Positions 35,750 to 44,449 of a DNA stretch of 64,000 bases are shown here, piece after piece. The DNA is from Maridesulfovibrio salexigens DSM 2638 (GTDB lineage: Bacteria; Desulfobacterota; Desulfovibrionia; Desulfovibrionales; Desulfovibrionaceae), in NCBI RefSeq assembly GCF_000023445.1, contig NC_012881.1:3091501-3155500 (forward strand), read 5' to 3'. Every line of letters begins with the position of its first letter. The stretch's first letter is position 1. Made by a program: the position numbers and the translations under genes. Under the pieces are notes generated by a model. It was not told the DNA's origin. It did not search any database and worked only from the letters and a program-made list of their open reading frames with translations.

Positions 35750-35962
35750 TAGTTCAGCAGTCTGAACCATATGAAACAGGCTGCCAAACAGCCTGACCGG
35801 ATGAGACCGGGATATACGAAAAGTGCTTCTATCTATTGTGGAAGGTGGCTATGGAAGCATCGTATATTCCGGTCTATTTTTTTGCCCTCGCTCTTGCAAA
35901 TACACTCCATACTGTTACCATGAGAAATAATAGTCTCAGTACACTTAGTGCAGGAGTACCCA

Positions 35963-36820
35963 ATGCGGCGAGAAATCAAACAGATATTTTACGGCGAACC
36001 GGTACACGAAGGTGCCGGAGTAAAATTGCATCGAGCCTTCGGATATTTTGAAGCCTCCCTTTTTGACCCTTTCCTTATGCTTGATGACTTTCGGTCCGAC
36101 AAACCGGAAGATTACTTAAAAGGATTCCCGTGGCATCCGCACCGGGGAATTGAAACCATCACCTACCTATTGAAAGGCGATGTGGAACACGGGGACAGTC
36201 TCGGAAATGCAGCTGTTACCGGGGCCGGAAGCGTTCAATGGATGACTGCCGGAAGCGGAATTATCCATCAGGAAATGCCCAAAGGCGATGAAAACGGCTC
36301 CATGCACGGTTTTCAGCTCTGGGCCAATCTCAGTTCCGAAAACAAAATGACCGATCCCGAATATCGGGAAATCCCATCCAAAGACATTCCTATTGTTAAC
36401 CGTGAAGACGGCACCAGCATAAAAATTATTGCCGGAAAGGTAGACGGAACAAAAGGTCCGGCCAAAGGTATCGGCATAGACCCGGAATATCTGGATGTGA
36501 CCGTACCCGCAGACTTTGAATTTATTCATCCCACCAAACGAGGCTACACCGCCTTTATATATGTCACCGCAGGCAACGGAACAGTTAACGGACAGCAGGT
36601 GGAGAATCGATCACTTGTACTTTTCGATGACGGTGATGAACTGGCGGTAAATGCAGGCAACAGCCCGATAAGTTTCCTTTTACTGACCGGAAAACCGATC
36701 AATGAAATGATTTACTGGCGCGGCCCCATTGTCATGCATACCGCCGAAGAATTGGACAAAGCTTTTCAGGAATATAAAGACGGAACCTTTATTAAACACC
36801 CTAAACCACAAGGACTATAA
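35963..36820 (+). CDS. Pirin-family bicupin protein
   Basis: 285 residues from ATG 35963 (AGGAG upstream; an in-frame GTG at 35948 is before the SD). The N-terminal cupin keeps the metal ligands of pirins: FPWHPHRGIETITYLLKG (two His), then MTAGSGIIHQEMP (His and Glu). Bacterial relatives include quercetin dioxygenases and modulators of central metabolism; the activity of this one cannot be told. It is one base upstream of a nitroreductase gene, suggesting a shared redox-related role. Confidence 0.9.
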   Translation: MRREIKQIFYGEPVHEGAGVKLHRAFGYFEASLFDPFLMLDDFRSDKPEDYLKGFPWHPHRGIETITYLLKGDVEHGDSLGNAAVTGAGSVQWMTAGSGIIHQEMPKGDENGSMHGFQLWANLSSENKMTDPEYREIPSKDIPIVNREDGTSIKIIAGKVDGTKGPAKGIGIDPEYLDVTVPADFEFIHPTKRGYTAFIYVTAGNGTVNGQQVENRSLVLFDDGDELAVNAGNSPISFLLLTGKPINEMIYWRGPIVMHTAEELDKAFQEYKDGTFIKHPKPQGL

Positions 36821-36821
36821 C

Positions 36822-37448
36822 ATGGAATTCCCTCAAATTCTGGAAAAACGGAGAGCTGTAAACTACTTCGACCCGAATCGTGATGTTGACCAAAAACTGC
36901 TTGAAAAGATCATTGAACAGGCTGGAAACGCACCATCAAGCTACAATTTGCAGCCGTGGAAACTGAAAGTTATCCGTGACATGGATCGCAAAACGGCTCT
37001 TCGTGCACTGGCCTTTGACCAGCCCAAGGTAACCGAGGCTCCGGTAGTCCTCATCGTACTTGCTGACCGTGAAGGCTGGAAGCAGGAAAAACCAACTGTT
37101 GAAAATGTTTTCAACGATTTCGTCGCATCAGGGAAAATGCAGACAGAGCAAAAAGAATGGTTTTCCGGTGTAACTCAAGGTTTATACGGGCGTGATGAAA
37201 TGGCAGCACAGGCCTTTGCCAATAAAAACACCGGACTGTTCGCAATGTCGCTGATGTACGCAGTCACAGCTAACGGTCTTGAATCCCATCCCATGGACGG
37301 CTTCGACCTTCAGGGAGTGCGCAAGGAATTCAACATACCGGATCATTATTGGATTCCAATGCTTATTGCCATCGGTTACCTGAACCCCGGAACGGAAATT
37401 CCACCCAAGGGCTGGCGGCAATCATATTCGGATATTATTATCGATTAA
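36822..37448 (+). CDS. Nitroreductase-family FMN protein
   Basis: 208 residues from ATG 36822 (AAGGA upstream, one base after the pirin stop). The family FMN-binding start is seen as EKRRAVNYFDPNRDVD, then QAGNAPSSYNLQPWKLKVI. The C-terminal half has NTGLFAMSLMYAVTANGLESHPMDGFD and IGYLNPGTEIPPKGWRQS. These enzymes reduce nitro-compounds or quinones with NAD(P)H. Co-transcription with pirin is almost certain; the natural substrate is unknown. Confidence 0.9.
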   Translation: MEFPQILEKRRAVNYFDPNRDVDQKLLEKIIEQAGNAPSSYNLQPWKLKVIRDMDRKTALRALAFDQPKVTEAPVVLIVLADREGWKQEKPTVENVFNDFVASGKMQTEQKEWFSGVTQGLYGRDEMAAQAFANKNTGLFAMSLMYAVTANGLESHPMDGFDLQGVRKEFNIPDHYWIPMLIAIGYLNPGTEIPPKGWRQSYSDIIID

Positions 37449-37666
37449 CACCATAGCCCTGTAAAACGTCCATAAACGGATTAATTCACGGGGCAGACGG
37501 CAAAAAGACAATACAAAACACGAAAAACAAAATTTGAATTCCCGTTCACCGAAAATAGAATGCATCAATAGACCAGTCATGCTTTTATGACTGCACGGAT
37601 AAGGAGAAAAGCAGAAAAAGACCCGGATTGAAAACAACAAATAACTCTACAACATCGGGGGACGAA

Positions 37667-38947
37667 ATGAGTGACACAAAAGTGATGAACAGATGGTTTG
37701 CCGTAGTTGGCGCTGTGCTGATGCAATTGGCACTCGGCGCAATCTACGCATGGTCGGTATTCACCCCTTCACTGATTGCGGCTGGATGGAACAAATTCCA
37801 GACTCAAGCTGTATTTTCCATCGCGCTGGTCAGTTTCGCCATATCCATGGTCTGGGCAGGTAAGAAACTCGCTCAATGGGGTCCCATGAAACTCTCTTTC
37901 CTCAGTGCACTCGTACTGGGAGCGGGTTATGCCCTTGCCGGTCTCATCGGCGGCACAAGCTTTACCGCCCTCTGTCTCTTCATCGGTCTTATCGGCGGTG
38001 CCGGAATCGGCCTTGGATACGTAGTTCCCATTGCCGTCGGCATGCGCTGGTTCCCTGATAAAAAAGGATTCATCACCGGTCTGGCCGTAGCCGGATTCGG
38101 TTTCGGTGCCATGGCCTGGGTCAAGCTGGCCGGAGCATGGGGTAACCTCATCGGCTCAATCGGAATATCATCCACCTTCTCAGTCTACGGAGTTCTCTTC
38201 TGTCTGATGATCGCAGCAGGCGGAATCTTTATGCGCTTTCCCCCGGAAGGCTGGGCACCTGAAGGCTATCACCCTGAAACTAACGCTGATGCAGCAAACG
38301 ATGCTGAAGAAGAAAATTTCAGCACCACTGAAATGCTCCGCACTCCTCAATTCTATCTCATTTTCGCAACTTTCACCTTCAGCGCGGCAGCTGGACTTAT
38401 GTCAATCGGACTGATGAAGCTTTACCCCATGGAAGCTTTGCAGGCATCAGGACACAGTATGGCTGAAGCAAGTGCTATTGCCGGAACTGCCATGGCTGTT
38501 TTTTTCAGCCTCGCCAACGGACTGGGCCGTATCATCTGGGGAACCATGAGTGATAAGCTGGGACGCAAACGCTCCATCCTGCTCATGACCGCCATTCAGG
38601 GTGCAACCCTGCTGGCATTCACAGCCATGGCCGGAAACGCATTCCTGCTTTACGTGGGAGCAACCATCATCGGCTTTAACTTCGGCGGCAACTTTGCCCT
38701 CTTCCCCACCATCACAGCTGATACCTTCGGCACTAAGAGCGTGGGACAGAACTATCCGTACATCTTCCTCGCATACGGCGCAGGCGGAATCGGTGGGCCT
38801 CTGCTCGGCGGAGTACTCGGTGATATGGGTAACTTCCCGCTGGCGTTCACTATCTGCGGAGTATGCTGTTTAATCGGTGCTGCTGCCATCGCAATGGTCA
38901 AGAAGCCCCACAGAAGTTTCAACGCCAGTCCCGAAACAACCACATAA
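37667..38947 (+). CDS. MFS transporter, OFA (oxalate/formate antiporter) type
   Basis: 426 residues from ATG 37667 with GGGGGACGAA upstream; the TTG at 37628 lacks a suitable SD. About twelve membrane helices are evident. The N-terminal NRWFAVVGAVLMQLALGAIYAWSVFTPSLI is characteristic of OFA-family carriers. A conserved cytoplasmic loop motif occurs as GRIIWGTMSDKLGRKRSILL between helices in the second half. Family members exchange monocarboxylates or dicarboxylates; formate, oxalate or lactate are possible, and no substrate can be fixed. The long leader (37449-37666) has no other gene. Confidence 0.88.
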   Translation: MSDTKVMNRWFAVVGAVLMQLALGAIYAWSVFTPSLIAAGWNKFQTQAVFSIALVSFAISMVWAGKKLAQWGPMKLSFLSALVLGAGYALAGLIGGTSFTALCLFIGLIGGAGIGLGYVVPIAVGMRWFPDKKGFITGLAVAGFGFGAMAWVKLAGAWGNLIGSIGISSTFSVYGVLFCLMIAAGGIFMRFPPEGWAPEGYHPETNADAANDAEEENFSTTEMLRTPQFYLIFATFTFSAAAGLMSIGLMKLYPMEALQASGHSMAEASAIAGTAMAVFFSLANGLGRIIWGTMSDKLGRKRSILLMTAIQGATLLAFTAMAGNAFLLYVGATIIGFNFGGNFALFPTITADTFGTKSVGQNYPYIFLAYGAGGIGGPLLGGVLGDMGNFPLAFTICGVCCLIGAAAIAMVKKPHRSFNASPETTT

Positions 38948-39032
38948 AAACATTTCATCAGGGCATTGAGCATAGCTCATCTCTGAAGAAACTCCTTACG
39001 GAAGTTTAGCTCATTTAACTTCCGTACCCCCT

Positions 39033-39063
39033 AAAAACTCCCCGCGTCGTGTGGGGAGTTTTT
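39033..39063 (+). terminator. Terminator after the OFA transporter
   Basis: AAAAACTCCCC pairs perfectly with GGGGAGTTTTT around a 9-base loop; T run present on both strands. Confidence 0.9.
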
Positions 39064-39138
39064 AATTTTGAAATTCCCCTGCCCTTGAATTTACACTTCG
39101 AACTGCATACCATCTATTATCCCAACAAAGGAGTGTAC

Positions 39139-39708
39139 ATGACAAACCGCTGCCAATGGGCACAACACGAACTCGAAATAGCCTACCACGACAACGAATG
39201 GGGAGTTCCCCTGCACGATGACCAACTTCATTTTGAATTCCTCATCCTTGAGGGGGCTCAGGCCGGACTTTCGTGGCTGACTGTTTTAAAAAAGCGCGAG
39301 AACTATCGCCAAGCTTTTGCTAATTTCGATCCTGAAATAGTTGCCCGCTTTACTGAGGACGACATTGAACGGTTACGGCAGAATGAAGGAATCATCCGCA
39401 ACAAGCTCAAGATCAATTCCGCTGTACGCAATGCCCGGGCATTTCTGGATATTCAAAAAGAATTCGGAAGCTTTGATGCTTACATCTGGCAATTCACAGG
39501 CGGAAAAACGATCCAGAACAAATGGCAGACGCTGGAAGAAGTTCCCGCCAAAACTGCGGAAGCGGAAGCCATGAGCAAGGATTTAAAGAAAAGAGGCTTC
39601 AATTTCGTAGGCCCGACAATCTGCTACGCATACATGCAGGCTACTGGAATGGTTAACGATCATCTTATAAGTTGCTTCCGCCACAAAGAGTTGCTGGCTG
39701 TAGGATAA
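39139..39708 (+). CDS. tag: DNA-3-methyladenine glycosylase I
   Basis: 189 residues from the ATG at 39139 (AAAGGAGTGTAC upstream). Tag removes 3-methyladenine from alkylated DNA. The zinc-snap residues are present: C5 and H17 at the N-terminus (RCQWA... AYHDNEWG), and the H and C of NDHLISCF near the C-terminus. Family sequence EFLILEGAQAGLSWLTVLKKRENYRQAF and NFVGPTICYAYMQATGMVNDH is well conserved. It is monocistronic. Confidence 0.96.
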   Translation: MTNRCQWAQHELEIAYHDNEWGVPLHDDQLHFEFLILEGAQAGLSWLTVLKKRENYRQAFANFDPEIVARFTEDDIERLRQNEGIIRNKLKINSAVRNARAFLDIQKEFGSFDAYIWQFTGGKTIQNKWQTLEEVPAKTAEAEAMSKDLKKRGFNFVGPTICYAYMQATGMVNDHLISCFRHKELLAVG

Positions 39709-39822
39709 GGTACATTAAAATATCCCTTTCAATTTGCGCTTCCAACACGCCCTAAACCTTGACACACCGGACTTCAGGCACTAATTCTTACGAGTTGCCC
39801 AAAAGCGCAACCGCAAACCGGA

Positions 39823-39857
39823 ACCGGATTTAATAAAACCCGTCCGGTCTTTTTTTT
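39823..39857 (+). terminator. Terminator between tag and the LSm-like gene
   Basis: ACCGGA pairs with TCCGGT (39843-39848) over a 14-base loop, followed by CTTTTTTTT. Confidence 0.7.
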
Positions 39858-39919
39858 CTAATGAAATTTTAACAGGCCTGACGCGCCTATTTTCGCGCAG
39901 CCTGACAAGGAGAATTCTA

Positions 39920-40270
39920 ATGGCGTACGATGTAAAACTTTTCAAACTCATCAACGGCGACATGGTTATCGGTAAGTGGGACGAAGCAAACGACAAAATC
40001 ACCGATCCCGCAGTACTCCAGACCGTTCCTTCCCAGCAGGGCGTGCAGATGATGATCCTGCCTTTCGGCTACCCTTTCGATAACGAAATCGAAGGCGAAA
40101 TCGAAGGCCGCCACATTCTCTATACCTACAAGAACTGTCCTGAAGATGTTTCCACCAAATACCTCGAAGCTTCCAGCAACCTGACCCTCTCCACCGGCGG
40201 TCTCGGCGGCATGGGTGCCGGCATGGGCGGCGGTAACGTTTCCGACATTTCCGAACTGCTGAAAAAATAA
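39920..40270 (+). CDS. Small LSm-like protein (fold inferred)
   Basis: 116 residues, AAGGAG seven bases upstream. The first ~90 residues show the pattern LINGDMVIGKWDEANDKITDPAVLQTV... MMILPFGYPFDNEIEGEIEGRHILYTYKNCPEDVSTKYLE, resembling the short LSm/Hfq-like proteins found in marine phages and some bacteria (strand-turn-strand, Pro-containing middle, then a HxL strand). The assignment is by pattern only. A Gly/Met-rich linker (GGLGGMGAGMGGGN) and a short acidic helix follow. If the fold is right it may bind RNA or form a ring. It is not linked to a phage gene. Confidence 0.55.
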   Translation: MAYDVKLFKLINGDMVIGKWDEANDKITDPAVLQTVPSQQGVQMMILPFGYPFDNEIEGEIEGRHILYTYKNCPEDVSTKYLEASSNLTLSTGGLGGMGAGMGGGNVSDISELLKK

Positions 40271-40279
40271 TTTTAAATA

Positions 40280-40352
40280 GCCTCCGGCGGCTGGAAAAGG
40301 GTTTAAGCTGCCGGAGACGAAATCTTTTCATAAAAAGCGCGTAGCGCATCAA
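40280..40352. repeat. Partial dispersed repeat (copy D) joined to the 18-bp repeat
   Basis: Starts CCTCCGGCGGCTGG with AAAAGGGTTTAAGC, but then departs from the family and ends with AAGCGCGTAGCGCATCAA (40335-40352), identical to 19435-19452. Confidence 0.65.
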
Positions 40353-40368
40353 ATTCAAGGGTGTACTT

Positions 40369-42882
40369 TTGAAAAAGTTGCTTCCTCTTTTGCCCCGCCC
40401 TACCCGCTATCTGGGTTCGGAATGGGGTTCCGTCCACAAGGACCCCGCTAAGGTCAAGGCTCATATCGCCATTGGTTTCCCGGATCTTTACGAGATCGGC
40501 ATGTCTTATCTCGGTCAGAAAATCCTCTATGAAATCGTTAACAAGCATGATGATTTCTACGCAGAAAGGGTTTACACCCCCTGTGAGGAAACCGCTGAAA
40601 TCATGCGCGAACATGGCGAACTGCTGGCCACTCTTGAAAGCGACACTCCGCTGAAAGACGTGGACGCGCTGGGCATCAGCCTGACTCATGAGCTGTGCTA
40701 CACCAACGTGCTTTTCATGCTGGACCTTGCCGGTATTCCGCTCAAATCTGCGGACCGAGACGATTCCTGTCCGCTGGTCATCGGCGGAGGTGGAGCCTGC
40801 TTCAATGCAGAACCTGTTGCAGACTTCTTTGATGTGATCATGCTCGGAGATGGCGAAGAATCCATCATCAAGGTCATGGAAGTTATTGCCGAATGCAAAG
40901 AGCAGGGACTGGGACGTAAAGCTCGCCTTGAGAAACTTGCCGAACTTCCCGGCATCTACATTCCTGAATTTTTCGATCCCGAGAATCCCGGAGATTTCTT
41001 TGTGGAAAAGGCTGTGGTCGAAGATTTCGAACCCATTCCCTTTCCCAAAGAACAGATTCTTCCGTACGGTCAGGTCATTCATGACCGCCTGACCATGGAA
41101 ATCGCCCGAGGCTGTACCCGTGGCTGCCGTTTCTGTCAGGCAGGTATCATCTACCGTCCTGTCCGCGAACGCACTCCGGAGACACTGACCAAGACTCTTA
41201 TGGAAGGTCTGGAAGAAACCGGATACGAGGAAACTTCCTTCCTCTCCCTGAGCACCGGGGATTACTCAGCTCTGGATACACTTTTTGCCCAGTGTTTTGA
41301 TAACTGTGCAGCTGAGCAGATTTCCATTTCACTGCCTTCCTTGCGTGTCGGTTCTCTTTCCGAACCGATCATGGAACGTATCGCCACCATCCGCCGCACC
41401 GGAGCCACCCTTGCTCCCGAGGCCGGAAGCCAGCGCATGCGTGACGTAATCAACAAGGGCATCACAGAAGAAGCCCTGCTGAAACATGCACTCATGCTCT
41501 ATGAAAACGGCTGGCAGAATATAAAACTCTATTTCATGATCGGCCTGCCCACCGAGACTTTTGAAGACCTCGATGCCATTGTCGATCTTTGTGTCAAGGT
41601 TCGCGATGTAGCAGGCAAGCACATCAAAAAACTGAACATCACTGCTGCTGTTTCACCTTTCGTACCCAAGCCGCACACCCCCTTCCAGTGGGAACGTCAG
41701 ATTTCTCTCGAAGAAATCGGTGAACGCTTGGATTACATGCGCGAAAAATTCAATAACCAGAAGCGCATTAAGATGAAATCGCATATTCCGCGCATGACCT
41801 TCCTTGAAGGTATTTTCTCACGCGGTGACCGCAGACTCGGCCCTGTAATCGAGAAGGCGTATAAGAAAGGCGCACTCTATTCCAGCTGGAAAGATCATCT
41901 CAAGCTTGAGCCTTATCTTGAAGCCATGGAAGAGGAAGGCCTTACCCCGGAAGAATTCACCGGAGCACGGGACCATGATGCCCGCCTGCCTTGGGATCAT
42001 CTTTCATCCGGGGTCAGCAAAAAATTCCTGCTCACCGAGCTTAAGCGCGGTATCTCCGAAAAAATCACCGGAGACTGCCGTTACGAAGAATGCCGCAACT
42101 GCGGAGTCTGCAACTTTGACGGTCGCAAATCCCTGCTTGAAAAGCAGGCAGAAAATATGGACCTGCGTCCAAAGATGGTTTTTGAAACCCGCGACCAGAC
42201 CGGAGATGTCCCCGATTTCGTACAGACAGAAAAACCTGACCTCGGCATCAAGGGCAGCCATTTCCGTCTTTGGTATACTAAAACAGGAACCTCAGCCTAC
42301 CTGTCACAGCTTGACCTTCAGCCTGTGATTGAGCGTGCCATGCGCCGTGCAGAACTGCCGCTGACCTTCTCTCAGGGATTCCACCCCATGCCGCGCATGT
42401 CCTTCGGGCGTGCATTGCCTGTTGGTGTAGAAAGCTTGAAAGAATGGATGAACATCATGCTGCGTACCGAAATCGGTGCACAAGATCTGGTGGATCGTCT
42501 CAACAGGCAGATGCCCATGGGGATGAAGATTGTCGGAGCTGATCCGCTGACTTTATCCAAAAAACAGAAGCATCCGGAGATAGAAGACTTCACTCTTATC
42601 TTCACCTGCTCCGATGAAGAGGCCAAAGAAAAAATCGAACGTCTGCGCGAGTACGCACAGTCGGATGAATACATTGTCTCCCACACCACCAAGAAAAAGG
42701 TGAAAGAGAAAAACATCCGTCCCATGCTGGTCAAATTCGATGAAATGAATGAGCGGACTTTAAAACTGACCTTCGACTGGACATCCATGTACATGAGTCC
42801 GGTGAAGATGATTGCCGCCATCTGTCCCGGAACAACGCTGCTGGACTTTGACCTGACCAAAACGGATCAACGATTCGAATAG
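40369..42882 (+). CDS. B12-binding / radical SAM protein fused to a TIGR03936-type domain
   Basis: 837 residues from a TTG at 40369 preceded by AAGGGTGTACT; no better start in frame. The N-terminal ~190 residues resemble a cobalamin-binding-like region (DALGISLTHELCYTNVLFMLDLAGIP, LVIGGGGACFNAEPVADFFDVIMLGDGE). The radical SAM motif is ARGCTRGCRFCQAG (C-x3-C-x2-C). A cysteine-rich linker (CRYEECRNCGVC) precedes the C-terminal ~210-residue TIGR03936/DUF2344 domain (YLSQLDLQPVIERAMRRAELPLTFSQGFHPMPRMSFG). In many bacteria these two parts are encoded together, near ribosome or RNase G genes; the reaction is not settled. Monocistronic here. Confidence 0.87.
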   Translation: MKKLLPLLPRPTRYLGSEWGSVHKDPAKVKAHIAIGFPDLYEIGMSYLGQKILYEIVNKHDDFYAERVYTPCEETAEIMREHGELLATLESDTPLKDVDALGISLTHELCYTNVLFMLDLAGIPLKSADRDDSCPLVIGGGGACFNAEPVADFFDVIMLGDGEESIIKVMEVIAECKEQGLGRKARLEKLAELPGIYIPEFFDPENPGDFFVEKAVVEDFEPIPFPKEQILPYGQVIHDRLTMEIARGCTRGCRFCQAGIIYRPVRERTPETLTKTLMEGLEETGYEETSFLSLSTGDYSALDTLFAQCFDNCAAEQISISLPSLRVGSLSEPIMERIATIRRTGATLAPEAGSQRMRDVINKGITEEALLKHALMLYENGWQNIKLYFMIGLPTETFEDLDAIVDLCVKVRDVAGKHIKKLNITAAVSPFVPKPHTPFQWERQISLEEIGERLDYMREKFNNQKRIKMKSHIPRMTFLEGIFSRGDRRLGPVIEKAYKKGALYSSWKDHLKLEPYLEAMEEEGLTPEEFTGARDHDARLPWDHLSSGVSKKFLLTELKRGISEKITGDCRYEECRNCGVCNFDGRKSLLEKQAENMDLRPKMVFETRDQTGDVPDFVQTEKPDLGIKGSHFRLWYTKTGTSAYLSQLDLQPVIERAMRRAELPLTFSQGFHPMPRMSFGRALPVGVESLKEWMNIMLRTEIGAQDLVDRLNRQMPMGMKIVGADPLTLSKKQKHPEIEDFTLIFTCSDEEAKEKIERLREYAQSDEYIVSHTTKKKVKEKNIRPMLVKFDEMNERTLKLTFDWTSMYMSPVKMIAAICPGTTLLDFDLTKTDQRFE

Positions 42883-42908
42883 CAGCCTAATTCAAGACTA
42901 ATTAAAAG

Positions 42909-42951
42909 GGCCAGTTTACCGGAATATTTCGGTAAACTGGCCGTTTTTTTT
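42909..42951 (+). terminator. Terminator after the radical SAM gene
   Basis: A perfect 13-bp stem GGCCAGTTTACCG / CGGTAAACTGGCC with 8-base loop and GTTTTTTTT. Confidence 0.95.
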
Positions 42952-43009
42952 GAAAAAGACCGACCTGTCAATCTTAAAATTAGACGAAAACAATCAGCAA
43001 CTCTTGAGA

Positions 43010-44143
43010 CTACTCGGCAACAACAACCTGATTTCGCCCGGATTGCTTTGCCTTATACATCGCCTTATCCGCCATCCTGACAGTTTCTTCACTTGGCCTA
43101 CTTCCATCACTTGCCGCACACCCTATGCTGACAGTCAATGAATGATGAGCGCCGGAGGAAGGTAAATAAACCGTGTTCGATTCAACGGATTTCCTGATCC
43201 GCTCTGCAAGGGCGGCGGCATGTTCAAGCTTGGTATCATAGAGTAATATCAAGAATTCTTCGCCGCCATACCGTCCAAAAAGATCATTGCTACGCAACAC
43301 TTTTTGCGTTTCCTCAACAAAATATTTTAGTACCAAGTCGCCTGCATCATGCCCATATGTATCATTAACTGATTTAAAATTATCAAGATCCAAAAGCAAA
43401 GCCGCGAAAGAACCCTTATCGCCATTCAACTGATGAAGCGCGTCATCCAGTGCCCGTCTGTTATATGCTCCGGTAAGGGCATCCCTTGTTACGAATTCGA
43501 TCATTTGCTTTCTGTTTCTTGCGAGCCAGATGCTCCCGAAGACCCCGGAAATCATACCCAATAAAATTGCTCCCAATGTAGCAATAATTGTCTTGGTCTT
43601 AAGGTCATGGATGGAACTGTAAGCCCTGCTCACAGCTTCTTCCCTATACGAAGCGAAACTATCCAGATCCTCAGAAACAGTCTCTACACGCAGGTCAAAT
43701 TCCTCCATCAACTCTGCTGAGCGTTTGGAAACCAGTCCAACTACTTTTAACTGAAATATTTGATCTCCAAGGAGCATACAACTATTCCACTCCTGCCTCA
43801 GATAGAGCAACTTACTTTTTTCATCGACATATGCAGGATTATCAATCAAGACTTTGAAATAATGGTTAACCTCATCTTTTGACTGTTCCCAAAGCTTCTT
43901 ATTATCCATTTTGCCTTGAAGTAAATAATCATTGGGCCCCATCATGGAAGTTATTAAAGCCTTCTGCAAAACCCTTACAGGGCGTATTTCTTCATATATA
44001 GTATCTGCGATAAACTCCATTTTCTCAAAAATAGGATGAAAAAACACAAATACTGTAATCAGAACCAATGACAAGATAGGTAACAGAGTAAATGAAACAA
44101 CCATCAAATATCTTGATTGCCTTTCGGTATTGAAATCATTCAT
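43010..44143 (-). CDS. Membrane diguanylate cyclase with inhibitory site
   Basis: 377 residues from ATG 44143; an in-frame GTG at 44149 is possible. Two membrane helices (~14-36 and ~186-208) flank a ~150-residue periplasmic sensor domain that is helical and unassigned. The GGDEF domain has RDALTGAYNRRAL, LLLDLDNFKSVNDTYGHDAGD and the active GGEEF (RYGGEEFLIL). The sequence RSND five residues before GGEEF is a canonical I-site, so product inhibition is expected. It makes c-di-GMP from GTP. Next to it lies an HD-GYP phosphodiesterase gene, a natural opposing partner. Confidence 0.93.
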   Translation of the reverse strand: MNDFNTERQSRYLMVVSFTLLPILSLVLITVFVFFHPIFEKMEFIADTIYEEIRPVRVLQKALITSMMGPNDYLLQGKMDNKKLWEQSKDEVNHYFKVLIDNPAYVDEKSKLLYLRQEWNSCMLLGDQIFQLKVVGLVSKRSAELMEEFDLRVETVSEDLDSFASYREEAVSRAYSSIHDLKTKTIIATLGAILLGMISGVFGSIWLARNRKQMIEFVTRDALTGAYNRRALDDALHQLNGDKGSFAALLLDLDNFKSVNDTYGHDAGDLVLKYFVEETQKVLRSNDLFGRYGGEEFLILLYDTKLEHAAALAERIRKSVESNTVYLPSSGAHHSLTVSIGCAASDGSRPSEETVRMADKAMYKAKQSGRNQVVVAE

Positions 44144-44303
44144 ATGCACCTAACATTTTTGCTTTACACCTAATTTTTAAGCCTTCCCTGCATCAAATTG
44201 ACAGCCTCTAACCCACTTCAAAGTTCTTTCATGATATCATGTATCTTATCAAAATGTCATAAATATCTTCAACCGACACGTCCGGAAGAACTTTTCTGAA
44301 ATT

Positions 44304-44400
44304 ACAAAAAAAGGGAGTGGTAAAAACCACTCCCTGAAATCTAAAACGCCTTTCAGCTCCTTACCCAAGAAGCAATCGCAACGGATGAAATCTATACACG
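44304..44400. repeat. Direct repeat DR-1 with intrinsic terminator
   Basis: A ~97-bp block with the hairpin GGGAGTGG / CCACTCCC (44313-44334) and a T run on the minus strand, ending AAATCTATACACG. It repeats at 46177-46274 with a few base changes. It serves as terminator for the HD-GYP gene at 44450. The rest of the gene-free 44144-44449 holds no ORF. Confidence 0.9.
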
Positions 44401-44449
44401 TAACCGAAAAACACTTAACAGCATAAAGCCTTACACCAATCAAAGAGTT

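Noticed and set aside
35836-36051. 71-residue open frame upstream of the pirin gene
   Set aside because: It overlaps the pirin start in another frame, has no SD and no similarity; treated as leader.
37576-37593. Small dyad AGTCATGCTTTTATGACT upstream of the OFA transporter
   Set aside because: Short stem, no known consensus and no supporting context; may be chance.
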